Shown here: piece after piece, positions 17,292 through 27,663 of the stretch
Layout of the letters: every line of letters begins with the position of its first letter
How positions within the stretch are numbered: position 1 is the stretch's first letter
Assembly (NCBI GenBank): GCA_025163595.1
Contig: CP104100.1
Location: forward strand, 2,294,001 to 2,358,000
Direction of reading: 5' to 3'
From: Phaeobacter sp. G2
GTDB taxonomy: Bacteria > Pseudomonadota > Alphaproteobacteria > Rhodobacterales > Rhodobacteraceae
Length of the DNA: 64,000 nucleotides
Position numbers and translations under genes: made by a program
Notes under the pieces: generated by a model
Told to the model about the DNA's origin: nothing
Database searches by the model: none
The model's input: the letters and a program-made list of their open reading frames with translations, nothing else

Positions 17292-18488
17292 ATGATGCAG
17301 CGATTTATCCCGATCCGCCCGATCCGCCCGATCCGATTGACCCTTTCCAGCCTCTGTGCGCTGGCCGTTTTTACTGCTGTGGGGCCTGTGCAGGCAGAGA
17401 CCTTGGTTCGGGACCAGCTGATGGCGCAGCTGGGCGAGGCGCTGTTTCACGACGAAAACCTATCTCTCAATCGCAGCCAGTCCTGCGCCAGCTGCCACGA
17501 CCCCGAACAGGGCTTCAGCGATCCCCGTCGCTCGGCTGATGGGGCGTTTTCTTTGGGGGATGACGGCGCGTCCTTGGGCAATCGCAATGCGCCAACCGCG
17601 TCATATGCTGCCTTTGTTCCCCCTTTTCACCAGAACGCGGATGGAAAATGGATTGGCGGTTTGTTCTGGGATGGGCGTGCCGCTGATCTGGAAGAACAGG
17701 CCGGTGGCCCGCCCTTGAACCCGATCGAGATGGGGCTGCCAGACAAGGCAGTCTTGGTTCAGCGTCTGCTGGAGAACTCAGACTACAGGGAACAATTTGC
17801 CGCGCTATTCTCCCCGACTGTTTTGCAGGAGGATGAGAGCGGCTTTACCGCCATGACCCAGGCGATTGCAGCCTTTGAACGTGGCGCTGAATTTACGCCC
17901 TTCAGCAGTAAGTATGACCGCTATCTGGCTGGAAGGGCGCAGTTTTCAAAAGAGGAGGAGCTGGGGCGCACACTGTTCTTTTCAGAGCAGTTTACCAATT
18001 GTAATCAGTGCCATCAGTTGCGCAGCAGCCCGATTGCTGCACAGGAAACCTTTAGCGATTACAGCTACCACAACATCGGCGTGCCGGGTAATCCTGCGGT
18101 GATCCAAGAGGCTGGTATGGCTATGGATTTTGTCGATGAGGGGCTATTGGCCAATCCGCAGGTGACGGACCCGGGCGAGCGCGGCAAGTTTCGCACCCCA
18201 ACCCTGCGCAATGTCGCTGTCACCGGGCCCTATATGCACAATGGGGTGTTTCAGGACCTGCGCACGGTTGTTCTGTTTTACAATCGCTACAACAGCAAAG
18301 CGGAGGCGGCGCAAATCAACCCCGAAACCGGGCAGCCCTGGGGAGAGGCACCGGTGCCAGGGACTCTCTCCGTCAAGGAGCTCGCCCACGGGCCTGCTTT
18401 GGATGACCGGCGGGTGGACGCACTGGTGGCGTTTCTAAAAACCCTGACGGATCAGCGCTACGAATATCTCCTGGAGGCCGAGGACTAG
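17292..18488 (+). CDS. Di-haem cytochrome c peroxidase
   Basis: This 398-residue periplasmic enzyme reduces hydrogen peroxide with electrons from cytochrome c. After a signal peptide (ending near VQAET) the N-terminal domain carries CASCH near residue 58 and the C-terminal domain carries CNQCH near 237, the two haem c sites of the CcpA/MauG family. ERGAEFTPFSSKYDRYLAG, GKFRTPTLRNVAVTGPYMHN and LKTLT also fit. Length is slightly above typical CcpA. The signal peptide starts with an in-frame (Ile-Arg-Pro)n run, encoded by a CGATCCGCC tandem repeat at about 17309-17337. CcpA and MauG-like subfamilies cannot be separated here. Confidence 0.9.
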   Translation: MMQRFIPIRPIRPIRLTLSSLCALAVFTAVGPVQAETLVRDQLMAQLGEALFHDENLSLNRSQSCASCHDPEQGFSDPRRSADGAFSLGDDGASLGNRNAPTASYAAFVPPFHQNADGKWIGGLFWDGRAADLEEQAGGPPLNPIEMGLPDKAVLVQRLLENSDYREQFAALFSPTVLQEDESGFTAMTQAIAAFERGAEFTPFSSKYDRYLAGRAQFSKEEELGRTLFFSEQFTNCNQCHQLRSSPIAAQETFSDYSYHNIGVPGNPAVIQEAGMAMDFVDEGLLANPQVTDPGERGKFRTPTLRNVAVTGPYMHNGVFQDLRTVVLFYNRYNSKAEAAQINPETGQPWGEAPVPGTLSVKELAHGPALDDRRVDALVAFLKTLTDQRYEYLLEAED

Positions 18489-18501
18489 AAGCAAAAGACA
18501 T

Positions 18502-18530
18502 GGCTCCCGCCCGTCTTTGGGGCGGGGGCC
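18502..18530. terminator. Hairpin between convergent peroxidase and ABC genes
   Basis: GGCTCCCGCCC (18502-18512) pairs with GGGGCGGGGGCC (18519-18530) around TCTTT. GC-rich, with a short pyrimidine tail, it probably serves both directions. Confidence 0.55.
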
Positions 18531-18540
18531 TTCTGTGCGC

Positions 18541-20631
18541 TCACTCCGCCGCCAGCTTGATGACGGGCTGCATCCGTTCCAGCACCTCATCGCTCAGGTG
18601 GCATTTGATCTGGTGTCCAGCCTCCAGAACGCGGGTGGGCGGCACCTCACTGTCACAAAGCCCGCCCGGAACCTCGCTTTTCCAGCGGCATCGGGTTTGA
18701 AAGGGGCAGCCAGAGGGCGGGTTCATTGCCGAGGGAATATCGCCTTCCAGGACGATATGTTCCTTTTGAATGGACGTATCGGCAATTGGCACCGCGCTGA
18801 GCAGGGCCTCGGTATAGGGGTGGTAGGGCGGCGAGAACACCTGGTCGGTATCGCCCAGCTCCACCACATGGCCCAGATACATCACCATGACCCGATCACT
18901 GAGATAGCGCACGATGGACAGATCATGGCTGATAAACAGCAGGGTGGTCTTTTCGGTGCGCTGGATTTCCATCAGCAGGTCAGTCACGGCGGCCTGAACC
19001 GAAACATCCAAGGCCGACACCGGCTCATCCGCCACCACAATCCGCGCCCCACCAGAAAAGGCCCGTGCAATACCCACCCGTTGCTTTTGCCCACCCGACA
19101 GCTGTCGCGGCATCCGATCGGCAAAGGCCCGCGGCAGTTTCACCAGGTCCAGTAGTTCAAGCATGCGCTGCCGGCGGTCCAGGTCGCTGTCGCCGATGTC
19201 AAAGACCTCCAGTGCGCGGATGATCTGACGCCCCACAGTCATCGACGGGTTGAGCGTATCAAATGGGTTCTGGAACACCATTTGCACATCCGAAATGGTT
19301 CCGGTTTTCCGGTCGTCGATCGGGGTTTGTTCGATGTTTTCTCCGTCCAGCAGGATTTCTCCCTCGGTGGCGGTTTCCAACCCCATCAACACCTTGGCAA
19401 AGGTGGATTTGCCACAGCCGGATTCCCCAACAATGGCAAGGGTCTCAGACTCCCTGGCTTCAAAACTCAGGGTCTCATTGGCTTTGACCACCTTCTTGGC
19501 GCCGCCCCCAAACAGCGCATTGGCTGCCACCTCGTAGTATTTCTTGAGATTGTCGATCTTGAGAACAACCTCGCCGGGGCTGGTCTTTTCCTTCTGCTCA
19601 CCAATGGCGATGGGGGCGTTCCAGTCGATTTCCTGATGGCGCAGACAGCGGGTGGCATGGCGGTCGTTTCCCGCCACATCTGCCATATCGATCTGTCCCA
19701 CATCGCAGCGACCAGCTTCGAAGTAGTCGCACCTGGGGCCAAAATTGCAGCCTGTCGGCCGCTCATGTGGCAGCGGAAAGTTGCCGGGGATCGCCACCAG
19801 GGGATGCGCGTTCTTGTCGGCACCGGGGAGCGGGATCGATCGAAACAGCGCCTGGGTATAGGGATGCTGCATCTCATCAAACACCTCGGCGATCGAGCCG
19901 CGCTCGACGGCCTCGCCCGAATACATCACACAAAGCCGGTCACAGGTTTCCAGGATCAACCCAAGATTATGGCTGATGAACAGCATGGAGGTGCCGTATT
20001 TCTTCCCAAGATCCCGGACCAGCTCGACCACGGCGGCCTCAACAGTAACATCCAGCGCCGTTGTTGGCTCATCCAGGATCAGCAACGATGGTTTCGACAT
20101 TAACGCCATAGCAATGACAATACGCTGCTGTTGCCCGCCAGAGAGCTGATGCGGATAGGAGTTCAGCATCCGCTCGGGATCGGGCAGGCGTACATCTGTG
20201 ACCACTTCCAGCGCCCGCTCATAGGCCTGGCTTTCGCTGACCCCCTCGTGGATCATCGGCACCTCCATCAACTGGCGGCCGATTTTCATCGCCGGGTTGA
20301 GGCTGGCCATCGGCTCCTGGTAGATCATCGCAATCTCATTGCCGCGGATGTCGCGCAGCTCTTCGGCGCTCATCTGCGCCAGATCGCGACCCTTGAACTT
20401 GATCGAGCCGCCGACAATGCGGCCGTTCTTGCCCAGGTCCTGCATCACCCCCAGCGCCACCGTGGATTTGCCGCAGCCGGATTCGCCCACCAGCCCCACC
20501 GCTTCGCCTGGCTGCACCGAGACAGAAAAATCCATCACAGCCGGGATTTCCCGCAACCGCGTAAAAAAGGAAATCGACAGCTTGTCGATCTCAAGCACCG
20601 GCCCGTCGGTCTCTGACAGTTTGTTCATCAT
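18541..20631 (-). CDS. Dipeptide/oligopeptide-type ABC transporter, fused ATPase (DppD-DppF)
   Basis: The 696-residue protein joins two ABC ATPases in one chain. The first has Walker A GESGCGKSTVALG near residue 54, signature LSGGQQQRIVIAMAL and Walker B LLILDEPTTALDV. The second has GESGCGKSTFAK near 404, [15 protein letters not shown] and IVVADEPVSALDV. Each ends in the oligopeptide-ABC cysteine motif (GCNFGPRC.., GCPFQTRC..), which in some relatives holds an Fe-S cluster. It powers uptake through the two permeases encoded upstream. It is the last gene of the operon beginning at 25031. Confidence 0.92.
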   Translation of the reverse strand: MMNKLSETDGPVLEIDKLSISFFTRLREIPAVMDFSVSVQPGEAVGLVGESGCGKSTVALGVMQDLGKNGRIVGGSIKFKGRDLAQMSAEELRDIRGNEIAMIYQEPMASLNPAMKIGRQLMEVPMIHEGVSESQAYERALEVVTDVRLPDPERMLNSYPHQLSGGQQQRIVIAMALMSKPSLLILDEPTTALDVTVEAAVVELVRDLGKKYGTSMLFISHNLGLILETCDRLCVMYSGEAVERGSIAEVFDEMQHPYTQALFRSIPLPGADKNAHPLVAIPGNFPLPHERPTGCNFGPRCDYFEAGRCDVGQIDMADVAGNDRHATRCLRHQEIDWNAPIAIGEQKEKTSPGEVVLKIDNLKKYYEVAANALFGGGAKKVVKANETLSFEARESETLAIVGESGCGKSTFAKVLMGLETATEGEILLDGENIEQTPIDDRKTGTISDVQMVFQNPFDTLNPSMTVGRQIIRALEVFDIGDSDLDRRQRMLELLDLVKLPRAFADRMPRQLSGGQKQRVGIARAFSGGARIVVADEPVSALDVSVQAAVTDLLMEIQRTEKTTLLFISHDLSIVRYLSDRVMVMYLGHVVELGDTDQVFSPPYHPYTEALLSAVPIADTSIQKEHIVLEGDIPSAMNPPSGCPFQTRCRWKSEVPGGLCDSEVPPTRVLEAGHQIKCHLSDEVLERMQPVIKLAAE

Positions 20632-20659
20632 CTTGTCTCCCTGCTGAGCCCAAGAAAGA

Positions 20660-20712
20660 TAGCCCTTTCAATTGGCCTCAAATATCCCGGGGGCCGGGGG
20701 GCTGGCCCCCGG
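20660..20712 (-). repeat. REP-like hairpin element, second copy
   Basis: CCGGGGGCC (20687-20695) pairs with GGCCCCCGG (20704-20712). On the minus strand the tail reads GGGATATTTGAGGCCAATTG then AAAGG, resembling the elements in nnr and near 49200. It lies between two genes of the ABC operon. Confidence 0.5.
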
Positions 20713-20723
20713 TCCGGTTTGGA

Positions 20724-22166
20724 TTAATCCTTCAGGCTTTCTTCACGCAGCCCATCGGCCAATAGGTTGAGGCCCAGAACCATGCTCAACAGCGCAAAGG
20801 CAGGTGGCAGGGCCGGGTGCAGATAGATCGCCAACAGCTTGCGCCCTTCATTGATGGTCGACCCCCAATCCGGGCTCTCCGGTGGTAAGCCGAGGCCGAA
20901 AAAACCTAAGGTTCCCAGAAGGATGGTGGTGTAGCCAATGCGCAGGCAGAAATCGACAATCAGCGGACCACGCGCGTTGGGCAGCACTTCCCACAGCATG
21001 ATGTACCAGGGCCGCTCGCCACGGGTTTGGGCCGCCGCCACATAGTCGCGGGTTTTGATATCCATCGCCAAGCCGCGCACAATACGAAACACTGTGGGCG
21101 AGTTCACAAAAACAACCGACACAAAAACCACCAGGATGCCGCCCGGAATGTCTATTCTGTCCAGAACCGCAGGCAGGATATCGACCTTTGAGCCGGGGTC
21201 GTTCACCACCATCAGATACACGGCCAGCATCGGCAGCAAAAGGACCCCAAGGTAGAGAAGGTTTTTGGAGGGTTGGGTGCGATACCGCGCATTGATCAGC
21301 ACGTAGAAAAAGATCAGAGGAAAGGCAAAAAGCACAATGGCCATAAACTGCGGCAGGCCTGTTTGCACTATTTCAGGTGTTACCAGCAGGTAAAACAGCA
21401 AGATCACCGGAAAGGCCAGGATCAGATTGGCAAGGAAGGACAAAACAGTGTCGAGCCTTCCGCCAAAATACCCCGCAGGCAGGCCAAGTGTAATGCCAAC
21501 CATAAAGGCAAACAGCGTCGCCAGCGGTGCAATCTTGACCACCTCCCAGGCGCCCTTGATCATGCGGCTAAAGACATCGCGGGCCAGGTTGTCCCCGCCC
21601 AGCAGATACCACTGAAAATCGCCCTCTTCGGGGCTGCGCAGGGGGGTCCCTGGCACTTTGTTTTTCAGGCCGGATAACTGCGCCAATGGGTCATGGGTGA
21701 CAATCAGGTCAAAAGCGCCAAAAAAGCCCGTAAACACCCAGAACATCACCAATGCAAAACCGATCATGCCGATGGGGCTGTCAAACAGCTTGCCATAGAG
21801 GCCGAGCCTGCGCTTGTAGCGGATCGACAGGGTGAAAAGCAGCGCCAAAGCAATCCACACGGGCAAGAACCGTTGTGCCATTGCGCCGATAATCCCAGCA
21901 CCTGTGCCCATAATCATGCCCAGGATCAGATAGGCGAGCAGCACGGCAGTGGTAGCCAACAGGGCCGCCTTTACAGCCCGGTTGGCCAGACCTCTGGGGT
22001 CTGAGCTAAGGCCGAGGCTGCCATTTCCGGCATTGATGGCACGCTGTTCTGGCAACACTGCGCTGAGCAGGATCCAGACCAGAACCGAGATGGCAAGCAG
22101 CCCAAGGGCGATGAAAAGGACGGGGTCGAGGAAGGCGATCTTGCCGGTCCAGCTGAGAGGGTCCAT
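20724..22166 (-). CDS. ABC transporter permease, DppC type (long form)
   Basis: This 480-residue inner-membrane protein is longer than the usual 300 residues of DppC. It has two or three extra N-terminal membrane helices (residues about 15-35, 70-95 and 100-120). The permease core follows with MVGITLGLPAGYFGGRLDTV and the EAA loop YVAAAQTRGERPWYIMLWEV, LPNARGPLIVDF. It forms the channel with the adjacent permease. The order in the operon is binding protein, permease, permease, ATPase. Confidence 0.88.
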   Translation of the reverse strand: MDPLSWTGKIAFLDPVLFIALGLLAISVLVWILLSAVLPEQRAINAGNGSLGLSSDPRGLANRAVKAALLATTAVLLAYLILGMIMGTGAGIIGAMAQRFLPVWIALALLFTLSIRYKRRLGLYGKLFDSPIGMIGFALVMFWVFTGFFGAFDLIVTHDPLAQLSGLKNKVPGTPLRSPEEGDFQWYLLGGDNLARDVFSRMIKGAWEVVKIAPLATLFAFMVGITLGLPAGYFGGRLDTVLSFLANLILAFPVILLFYLLVTPEIVQTGLPQFMAIVLFAFPLIFFYVLINARYRTQPSKNLLYLGVLLLPMLAVYLMVVNDPGSKVDILPAVLDRIDIPGGILVVFVSVVFVNSPTVFRIVRGLAMDIKTRDYVAAAQTRGERPWYIMLWEVLPNARGPLIVDFCLRIGYTTILLGTLGFFGLGLPPESPDWGSTINEGRKLLAIYLHPALPPAFALLSMVLGLNLLADGLREESLKD

Positions 22167-22181
22167 GTCTGTCTCCTTCCG

Positions 22182-23234
22182 TTAAGAAATGCGAATGCGG
22201 GGATTAAGAAAGACATAGCCAATGTCAGAAATCAGCTGGGTCACCAGCACAACAAAGACCGACACAACCGAAATCGCCAGCAACAGCTCGATGTCGTTAT
22301 TGCCTGCGGCCTGCACAAGTATCCATCCGAAGCCTTTGTAGTTAAACAGGGTTTCCACAATGACGACGCCATTGAGCAGCCAGGGAAACTGCAACATGAT
22401 CACGGTGAACGGAGCGATCAGTGCATTGCGCAGGGCGTGTTTCAGTACGATCTTGGGAAAGCTGACACCCTTAAGCCGGGCGGTTCGAATGTACTGCGCC
22501 GTCATTACCTCGGTCATCGAGGCGCGGGTCATGCGGGCGATGTAGCCCATGCCATAAAGCGCAATTGTCAGAACCGGCAGAAAGAAGTTCTCAAAGGTTG
22601 GGTTTTCAGTGGCGGCGGTGGCAGAGCCTTTGAACCACTTCAACCCAACGGTGGAAGAGGTGAATATTGCGATAAAGACCACGCCTGAAACATATTCCGG
22701 GGTGGCAGTTGTCAGAATGGAGACGGTTGAAAGGCTGCGGTCCGTCACCGATCCTTCGCGCATGCCGGCCAGAACACCGATGATCAACGCGGAGGGGATC
22801 ATCAGCAGCAAAACCCAGCCCATCAGGCGCAGGGTATTGCCCAGACGTTCTGAAACCACACTGGCAACATCCTTTTGCAACACCGTGGATTGGCCCCAGT
22901 CACCCTGCAGAATACCACAAAACCGTGGGGCTTCGGCGGCCTGGGCCTGGGGCACAGTACCGATTATGCAGCGGCCAGATATTCCGTCGTCACCCTGCAG
23001 TGTCCATCCGGGCAAGACGCCCAGCCATTGACCATATTTTATAGCCATCGGCTGACTGTAGCCGTTCTTGTCAAGCCAGCTGGCCACGGCCTCGTCGGTC
23101 ATCCGGAAGTTGCCTTGGGTCTTGGCGAGCTTTTCCAGATTTGGATACAAATTGGTGAGCGTAAAAACGATGAACGTCAGGCATAGCGCCGTCAGAAGCA
23201 TCACGCCTGAGCGGCGTAAAATGAACAATCCCAT
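22182..23234 (-). CDS. ABC transporter permease, DppB type
   Basis: The 350-residue protein has an N-terminal membrane anchor (LFILRRSGVMLLTALCLTFI), a periplasmic domain with several Cys, then five helices and the EAA loop ARLKGVSFPKIVLKHALRNA. It pairs with the permease encoded 15 bases downstream. The periplasmic insertion (about residues 40-115) is longer than in E. coli DppB. A strong hairpin separates it from the binding-protein gene upstream. Confidence 0.9.
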   Translation of the reverse strand: MGLFILRRSGVMLLTALCLTFIVFTLTNLYPNLEKLAKTQGNFRMTDEAVASWLDKNGYSQPMAIKYGQWLGVLPGWTLQGDDGISGRCIIGTVPQAQAAEAPRFCGILQGDWGQSTVLQKDVASVVSERLGNTLRLMGWVLLLMIPSALIIGVLAGMREGSVTDRSLSTVSILTTATPEYVSGVVFIAIFTSSTVGLKWFKGSATAATENPTFENFFLPVLTIALYGMGYIARMTRASMTEVMTAQYIRTARLKGVSFPKIVLKHALRNALIAPFTVIMLQFPWLLNGVVIVETLFNYKGFGWILVQAAGNNDIELLLAISVVSVFVVLVTQLISDIGYVFLNPRIRIS

Positions 23235-23303
23235 AGGGTTCCCTGTTGGTCTGGCGTCAAAACCGGGGCCACCTCGCAGGTGCCGCCTTGGTCTTTTTGG
23301 CTG

Positions 23304-23336
23304 CCCTGAGCCGCAGTGCAGATCTGCGGCTCAGGG
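23304..23336 (-). terminator. Intercistronic hairpin after the binding-protein gene
   Basis: CCCTGAGCCGCAG (23304-23316) and CTGCGGCTCAGGG (23324-23336) form a perfect 13-bp stem with a 7-base loop. Lying between the binding protein and its permeases, it probably stabilises or attenuates the transcript so that the binding protein is made in excess. Confidence 0.7.
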
Positions 23337-23363
23337 GGAGGGACGTAGGTGGTGGCTGCTAAC

Positions 23364-25031
23364 TTAGGCCGACCAACCCCATTTGTAGTGATGATGTTCA
23401 AAGGTTACATGCATATCGGCATTGGCAACGCCTTCGCGCATGTGACGATAGAGGGAGCGCCAGTAGGGTTGGATGGTAACGCCTTCATCCTGAACGATCA
23501 TCTCCATCTTCTTCATGACTTCGCGACGCTTGTCGGCGTCTGCAATGGCCAGGGCCTCGGTCAGCAGGCCATCGAACTCTTCATTGGACCAGCCAAATTC
23601 GTTCCAAGCCTCGCCCGAGCGATAGGCCAGCGCGTGGATCTGCACACCCAAGGGGCGCGGATTCCAGTTGGTTGAGCTGAAGGGGTATTTCACCCAATCG
23701 TTCCAGAAGGTCGAGCCGGGCAGCACTGTCCGCTTCACCTTGAAGCCGGCATCGCGCAGCTGTGCTGCAACCGCATCGGTGGTGTTTTTGCGCCAGTCAT
23801 CATCAATCGAGATGATTTCATGTTCGAAATCCAACATGCCTGCTTCTTCCATCAGGGCACGGGCGGCTTCGGGATCATGTTTCTGCGGGGGCAGCTCGGC
23901 ATATTCGGGATGGATTGGGCCCACATGGTGGTTTTCGGCTGCTTGACCACGGTTGCCATAGCCAAGTTCAAGACAGACAGCGTTATCAACGGCCATTTGG
24001 ATCGCCTGGCGGACGCGTTTGTCCGCATAGGGGCGTTTGCCATCTACTTCGGCCAGCTGGTTGGGACGCACCACGATGGTGGCCATGGTGACAACCTCGG
24101 ATTTAGGGTAGCCCAGCGCGTCCATTACATCAATGAATTCACCAACCGATTCATAGAGCATGTCAACTTCGTCGGATTCCAGCGCGGCCAGCCAAGACGA
24201 GGGGTCGGTGCCAAAATCAGTGTATTCGATGCGATCCAGAGCAGGGGTGCCATAGACCTCTTCGCCCCACCATTTATGGGCCGTGTTGCGCTCCAATACA
24301 GCTTTGACGCCCACTTCCAGGGTGCTGAGCAGATAGGGGCCAGTGCCGACGTTATTAGTGAAGTCATTGGTCTGAAAGCTGGAATGGGTAATGGCGGCAG
24401 GGTAATCTGCCATGCCGGCAATCAGTGAAATATCCGGGCCAGGCAGGTTCAGGCGCAGAGTGTGGTCGTCCACAATCTCGATGCTGCCCTCGGCTGCGGC
24501 ATTGGTCTCGGCGTCGATAAGCGTGGCGAAACGCCCGGCCATCGAGTTGCCCTCGAGCCCCTTGTCGCACCACCCAGCAATGTTACGTGCCACATCTTCG
24601 GCGGTGAAGGCGTCGCCATTGTTCCAGGTCACGCCCTTACGAACATTCAGGGTATAGACTGTGGCGTCGTCATTGACCTCCCAGCTCTCCAGCAGCATGC
24701 CCCGAATGGTGCCGTCGTTGTTGTACTCTACCAGATACTCCAGCGTGCCGCGTGTCTGGTTGCCCATCTGCGACCAGTCATAGGTCCGTGGGTCTTTGAG
24801 AGGGCGCACTTCCATCTGGACCCGCAGGGTGCCGCCGGATTTCATTTCGGTTGCCGCCTGGGCGGCGGGGGCCGCCAAACCAAGAAGGCCGTAAGCCGCC
24901 GCTGCGCTCACCCCCAGACCGGTGGCGCGGGTCAGGAATTCGCGGCGGTCCAGCTTGCCTTCGATCACCTCCTGGGCATGCATTTTTGCGGCCCAGTGTG
25001 GCGTCACGTCTGTTGTGGAATTATGGGTCAT
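23364..25031 (-). CDS. ABC transporter substrate-binding protein, peptide/nickel family (SBP_bac_5)
   Basis: The start ATG at 25031 follows GGGAG by six or seven bases, giving 555 residues. A twin-arginine type leader is present: [20 protein letters not shown], cleaved near AQA around residue 60. The N-terminus before it is unusually long (about 35 residues). The body has the SBP_bac_5 pattern [59 protein letters not shown] and [21 protein letters not shown]. It captures a solute in the periplasm. An AraC-type regulator lies just upstream in the same direction. The substrate is unknown. Confidence 0.9.
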   Translation of the reverse strand: MTHNSTTDVTPHWAAKMHAQEVIEGKLDRREFLTRATGLGVSAAAAYGLLGLAAPAAQAATEMKSGGTLRVQMEVRPLKDPRTYDWSQMGNQTRGTLEYLVEYNNDGTIRGMLLESWEVNDDATVYTLNVRKGVTWNNGDAFTAEDVARNIAGWCDKGLEGNSMAGRFATLIDAETNAAAEGSIEIVDDHTLRLNLPGPDISLIAGMADYPAAITHSSFQTNDFTNNVGTGPYLLSTLEVGVKAVLERNTAHKWWGEEVYGTPALDRIEYTDFGTDPSSWLAALESDEVDMLYESVGEFIDVMDALGYPKSEVVTMATIVVRPNQLAEVDGKRPYADKRVRQAIQMAVDNAVCLELGYGNRGQAAENHHVGPIHPEYAELPPQKHDPEAARALMEEAGMLDFEHEIISIDDDWRKNTTDAVAAQLRDAGFKVKRTVLPGSTFWNDWVKYPFSSTNWNPRPLGVQIHALAYRSGEAWNEFGWSNEEFDGLLTEALAIADADKRREVMKKMEMIVQDEGVTIQPYWRSLYRHMREGVANADMHVTFEHHHYKWGWSA

Positions 25032-25515
25032 TCGGATCTCCCTTTGGTGCACCGCCGGGGAACTGTTCCCCTTCTGGACATTGCCAATGTGTTTCCGGAC
25101 CTGAGGTCAGAAACGGTGCGGTTGTGGCTTATTGCCTTTTGATGGCCTCATTCGGCCCTAGATCCGAAGGCAGGTCAATGCTTAGAATCGATCTTTGGGG
25201 GGCTAAAAGCGACATTATTGGTGTCGATTTTGACTTATGGCCCTCAGCTGGTCGAAGACTGGGCACTTGTGCCCAGTTCTGAAGGCTTAGGAGAAGTGTC
25301 ATGCGGTGAATCGATGCAAAAGAATCGCCAGAGCTGTCGCTGCACGTTGGGAGGCGCAAGTCAGGGCAGCTCAAAGATGCGTCACGCTGTCAGTCAGTTC
25401 TCGGTCTGAGCAGGCGCACAAATTCAGGGGCATCACATTTCCCGAGGCCGGTTCATATAGGCCAGTTCGAAAAAAGATGACTACAAAGAGTAGCGGTTTG
25501 ACAAGGCGGTGAGGG
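25032..25515. other. Leader region of the ABC operon, no gene seen
   Basis: This 484-base stretch separates the AraC gene from the binding-protein gene. It holds the palindrome at 25258-25277 and a T-rich segment near 25230. Several open frames here lack ribosome sites and protein-like composition. Confidence 0.5.
25258..25277. promoter_or_regulatory. Perfect 20-bp palindrome, candidate operator
   Basis: ACTGGGCAC-TT-GTGCCCAGT has 9-bp arms and lies about 230 bases before the binding-protein start. It has no T tract after it on either strand, so an operator is more likely than a terminator. Confidence 0.4.
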
Positions 25516-26328
25516 TCACTGGCGTCTACGGGAGGTTTTTCGCAGGGTACTGGGGGTTTGGCCGGTGTGTTGGGTAATGAAGCGGGTGAAATAGGCTGGG
25601 CTGCCGAAGCCAATCTGGTCCGCGATATCCCGCATGGTCATATCCGAAAACGCCAACAGACAGCGCGCCGCATAGAGCTGGCGTTCGGTGAGCAAAGCCG
25701 CAGCCGTTTTGCCGGTTTCTGATTTGCAGACGCGGGTGAGGTGGGTCGGTGTCACATTCAGGGCAGCGGCGTGGTCGGCCATTGTGGAGCGCGCGTCATA
25801 GTAGTCGCTGACCCGTTGGCAATAGGATTGCGACAGGCGCCGGGCGGCGGATGGCCGCTCTGGGGGCAGGGGACCGGAAGGCGGCAGGCGGCGCAATTGA
25901 ATGCTGATCAGCTCACTATAGGATTGCAAGGCGCGCCGCCATAGGGCTGGATGGCCGGTCTGTTCCTGCACCATGGCTTCGAGCAGAGCATTGAGCCGTG
26001 CCTGTTCGCGCGCGTCAGAGATTTTCAGATGCAGGGGTTTGTCAGGTGTAGCGACCGGAGCAGTGACCGGAATGCGCAATGCCTGTCCCAGGCATTGGCG
26101 GCCAAATTCTACAGACCAAAGCGACCTGGCGGGAAAGAACAAAGCGCTATGTGTGCTGAACCCACGCTGGTTCCCATCCATCAGCATACGCCCCTGGCCA
26201 CGGGTGACCCAGATCAGCAAATGCTCTCCGCGATCATGCGCAAGCTCGGTTTGCCATGCGCCAAACGATACCAGTTGGGAAAGTGGAATAACCTGGATTT
26301 CTTCGCTGGGGTTAGGATCAAAAGGCAT
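25516..26328 (-). CDS. AraC-family transcriptional regulator
   Basis: The 270-residue protein has a cupin-like N-terminal sensor half (residues about 10-120: GQGRMLMDGNQRGFSTHSAL) and two helix-turn-helix motifs at the C-terminus: MADHAAALNVTPTHLTRVCK and MRDIADQIGFGSPAYFTRFI. GSPAYFTRFITQHTGQTPS is the AraC signature. It lies upstream of the ABC transporter operon in the same direction and probably controls it and itself. Confidence 0.9.
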   Translation of the reverse strand: MPFDPNPSEEIQVIPLSQLVSFGAWQTELAHDRGEHLLIWVTRGQGRMLMDGNQRGFSTHSALFFPARSLWSVEFGRQCLGQALRIPVTAPVATPDKPLHLKISDAREQARLNALLEAMVQEQTGHPALWRRALQSYSELISIQLRRLPPSGPLPPERPSAARRLSQSYCQRVSDYYDARSTMADHAAALNVTPTHLTRVCKSETGKTAAALLTERQLYAARCLLAFSDMTMRDIADQIGFGSPAYFTRFITQHTGQTPSTLRKTSRRRQ

Positions 26329-26643
26329 TCAGTGGCAAACACTTCAGTAATAGGGTCAATTTGAAGCGAGCAGGCCATGAATTTTTGATTCTGGCAAGTT
26401 CTGCAAAAACCTACTGTTGCTGAAGTGTTTTTTCGTTTCCTATTTGCAACCCAGAATTGTTAGGACTGCGCGGGTATTTATGCCATCAGAGTGTATCGGT
26501 TCTGCGTGGTTTTAATCGGCGCAGCTCTGAGCGTTTGATGACTGGCCGCTATTCTCTGCCCTAGATTATCTGCCCCCTAGTATCTGGCCTCGTGTATCTG
26601 ACGTGGGGCAACCCGGGTCTTGCTGGCTGGGGCAGAAATCACT
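26329..26643. other. Promoter region of the AraC gene; inverted repeat pair
   Basis: AACACTTCAG at 26338-26347 is repeated inverted as CTGAAGTGTT at 26420-26429, flanking an AT-rich stretch that would hold the AraC-gene promoter. Near 26560-26600, before miaA ends, TATCTG occurs three times. No gene is seen. Confidence 0.35.
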
Positions 26644-27510
26644 TCACAAGGCGCTGGATGAGATCAGTGTCCAGTCTTTCATTCTGGAGCGAAACCAGCT
26701 GCGTTGTCGTTTGGCATAGCGGCGCGTGGCGATCGCGGCCTGTTCCCGGGCGGCTTCCAGTGGGAGATCACCACAGATATACCCCATCAGTTCGGGCACG
26801 CCGATGGCCTTGCAGGAGGGTAGCTTGGGATCATAGCGCTCCCGCATTGCCTCCACCTCTTCCAGCGCGCCTTGCGCTAGCATCTGGTCAAAGCGGTGAC
26901 GGATCCGGGGCTCCAGCCAGTCTTTGGGACTATCCATAACCAGGGCAGAACAGGCTTTGATTGGCATAATGGGTGCAGGCGTGTCGTCTTGCCAGTCCGC
27001 CAGGGAGCGGCCAGAGGCCTGCAAGACCTCCCAGGCGCGTTGCACCCTGGCGCGGTTGTTCAGATCTATGCGCGCGGCAGTTTGCGGATCGAGCTGCGCC
27101 AACAGCACCTCGAGCGTGAGGGAATCAGCACGTTTGCGAATCTCATCAGGCGTTGCGGGGATTTCTGCCAGCCCTTCGGTAAGGGCGGAAAAATATAGCC
27201 CGGTCCCGCCTACGATAATGGGACGTTCTGCCCCCTCCAGCAGGGTTTTGACCTCGCGCAACCAGTGACCTGCGGAATATTGCCCATCATAGGCGACATG
27301 TCCGTACAGGCGGTGCGGCAGCTGCTCTTCCTCGGCGCGGGACGGGCGGGCGGTGACCACTCGCCAACAGTCGTAGATCTGGCTGGCGTCGGCGTTGACG
27401 ATCACACCACCTTGTTTTTGTGCGATTTCCATCGCCAGGGAAGATTTCCCCGAGGCCGTGGGCCCCGCCAGAAGTACGGGTTTGTCCGGGTCAAGATCGG
27501 GCAGCAGCAT
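26644..27510 (-). CDS. miaA: tRNA dimethylallyltransferase
   Basis: This 288-residue enzyme adds a dimethylallyl group to A37 of tRNAs that read codons starting with U. The P-loop is [15 protein letters not shown] near residue 16. [51 protein letters not shown] and [16 protein letters not shown] follow in family order. DASQIY with Trp after Asp-Cys varies slightly from the common DSxQ(V/I)Y. It is convergent-free, divergent from pyrH. Confidence 0.96.
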   Translation of the reverse strand: MLLPDLDPDKPVLLAGPTASGKSSLAMEIAQKQGGVIVNADASQIYDCWRVVTARPSRAEEEQLPHRLYGHVAYDGQYSAGHWLREVKTLLEGAERPIIVGGTGLYFSALTEGLAEIPATPDEIRKRADSLTLEVLLAQLDPQTAARIDLNNRARVQRAWEVLQASGRSLADWQDDTPAPIMPIKACSALVMDSPKDWLEPRIRHRFDQMLAQGALEEVEAMRERYDPKLPSCKAIGVPELMGYICGDLPLEAAREQAAIATRRYAKRQRSWFRSRMKDWTLISSSAL

Positions 27511-27663
27511 CAGGGGTCCGTCCAGAGGTTTGCGAATTTGGGCCAGCGGTAGATTGGAAACAGGTCAGAAACAGAAAGGAAAGCGGTTTACCCGCATTGA
27601 AACCCGTCGCATTTTGCTCCATTTTGCCGCGCAAACTAACCCACTCATCTGCCGGAGCGCAAC

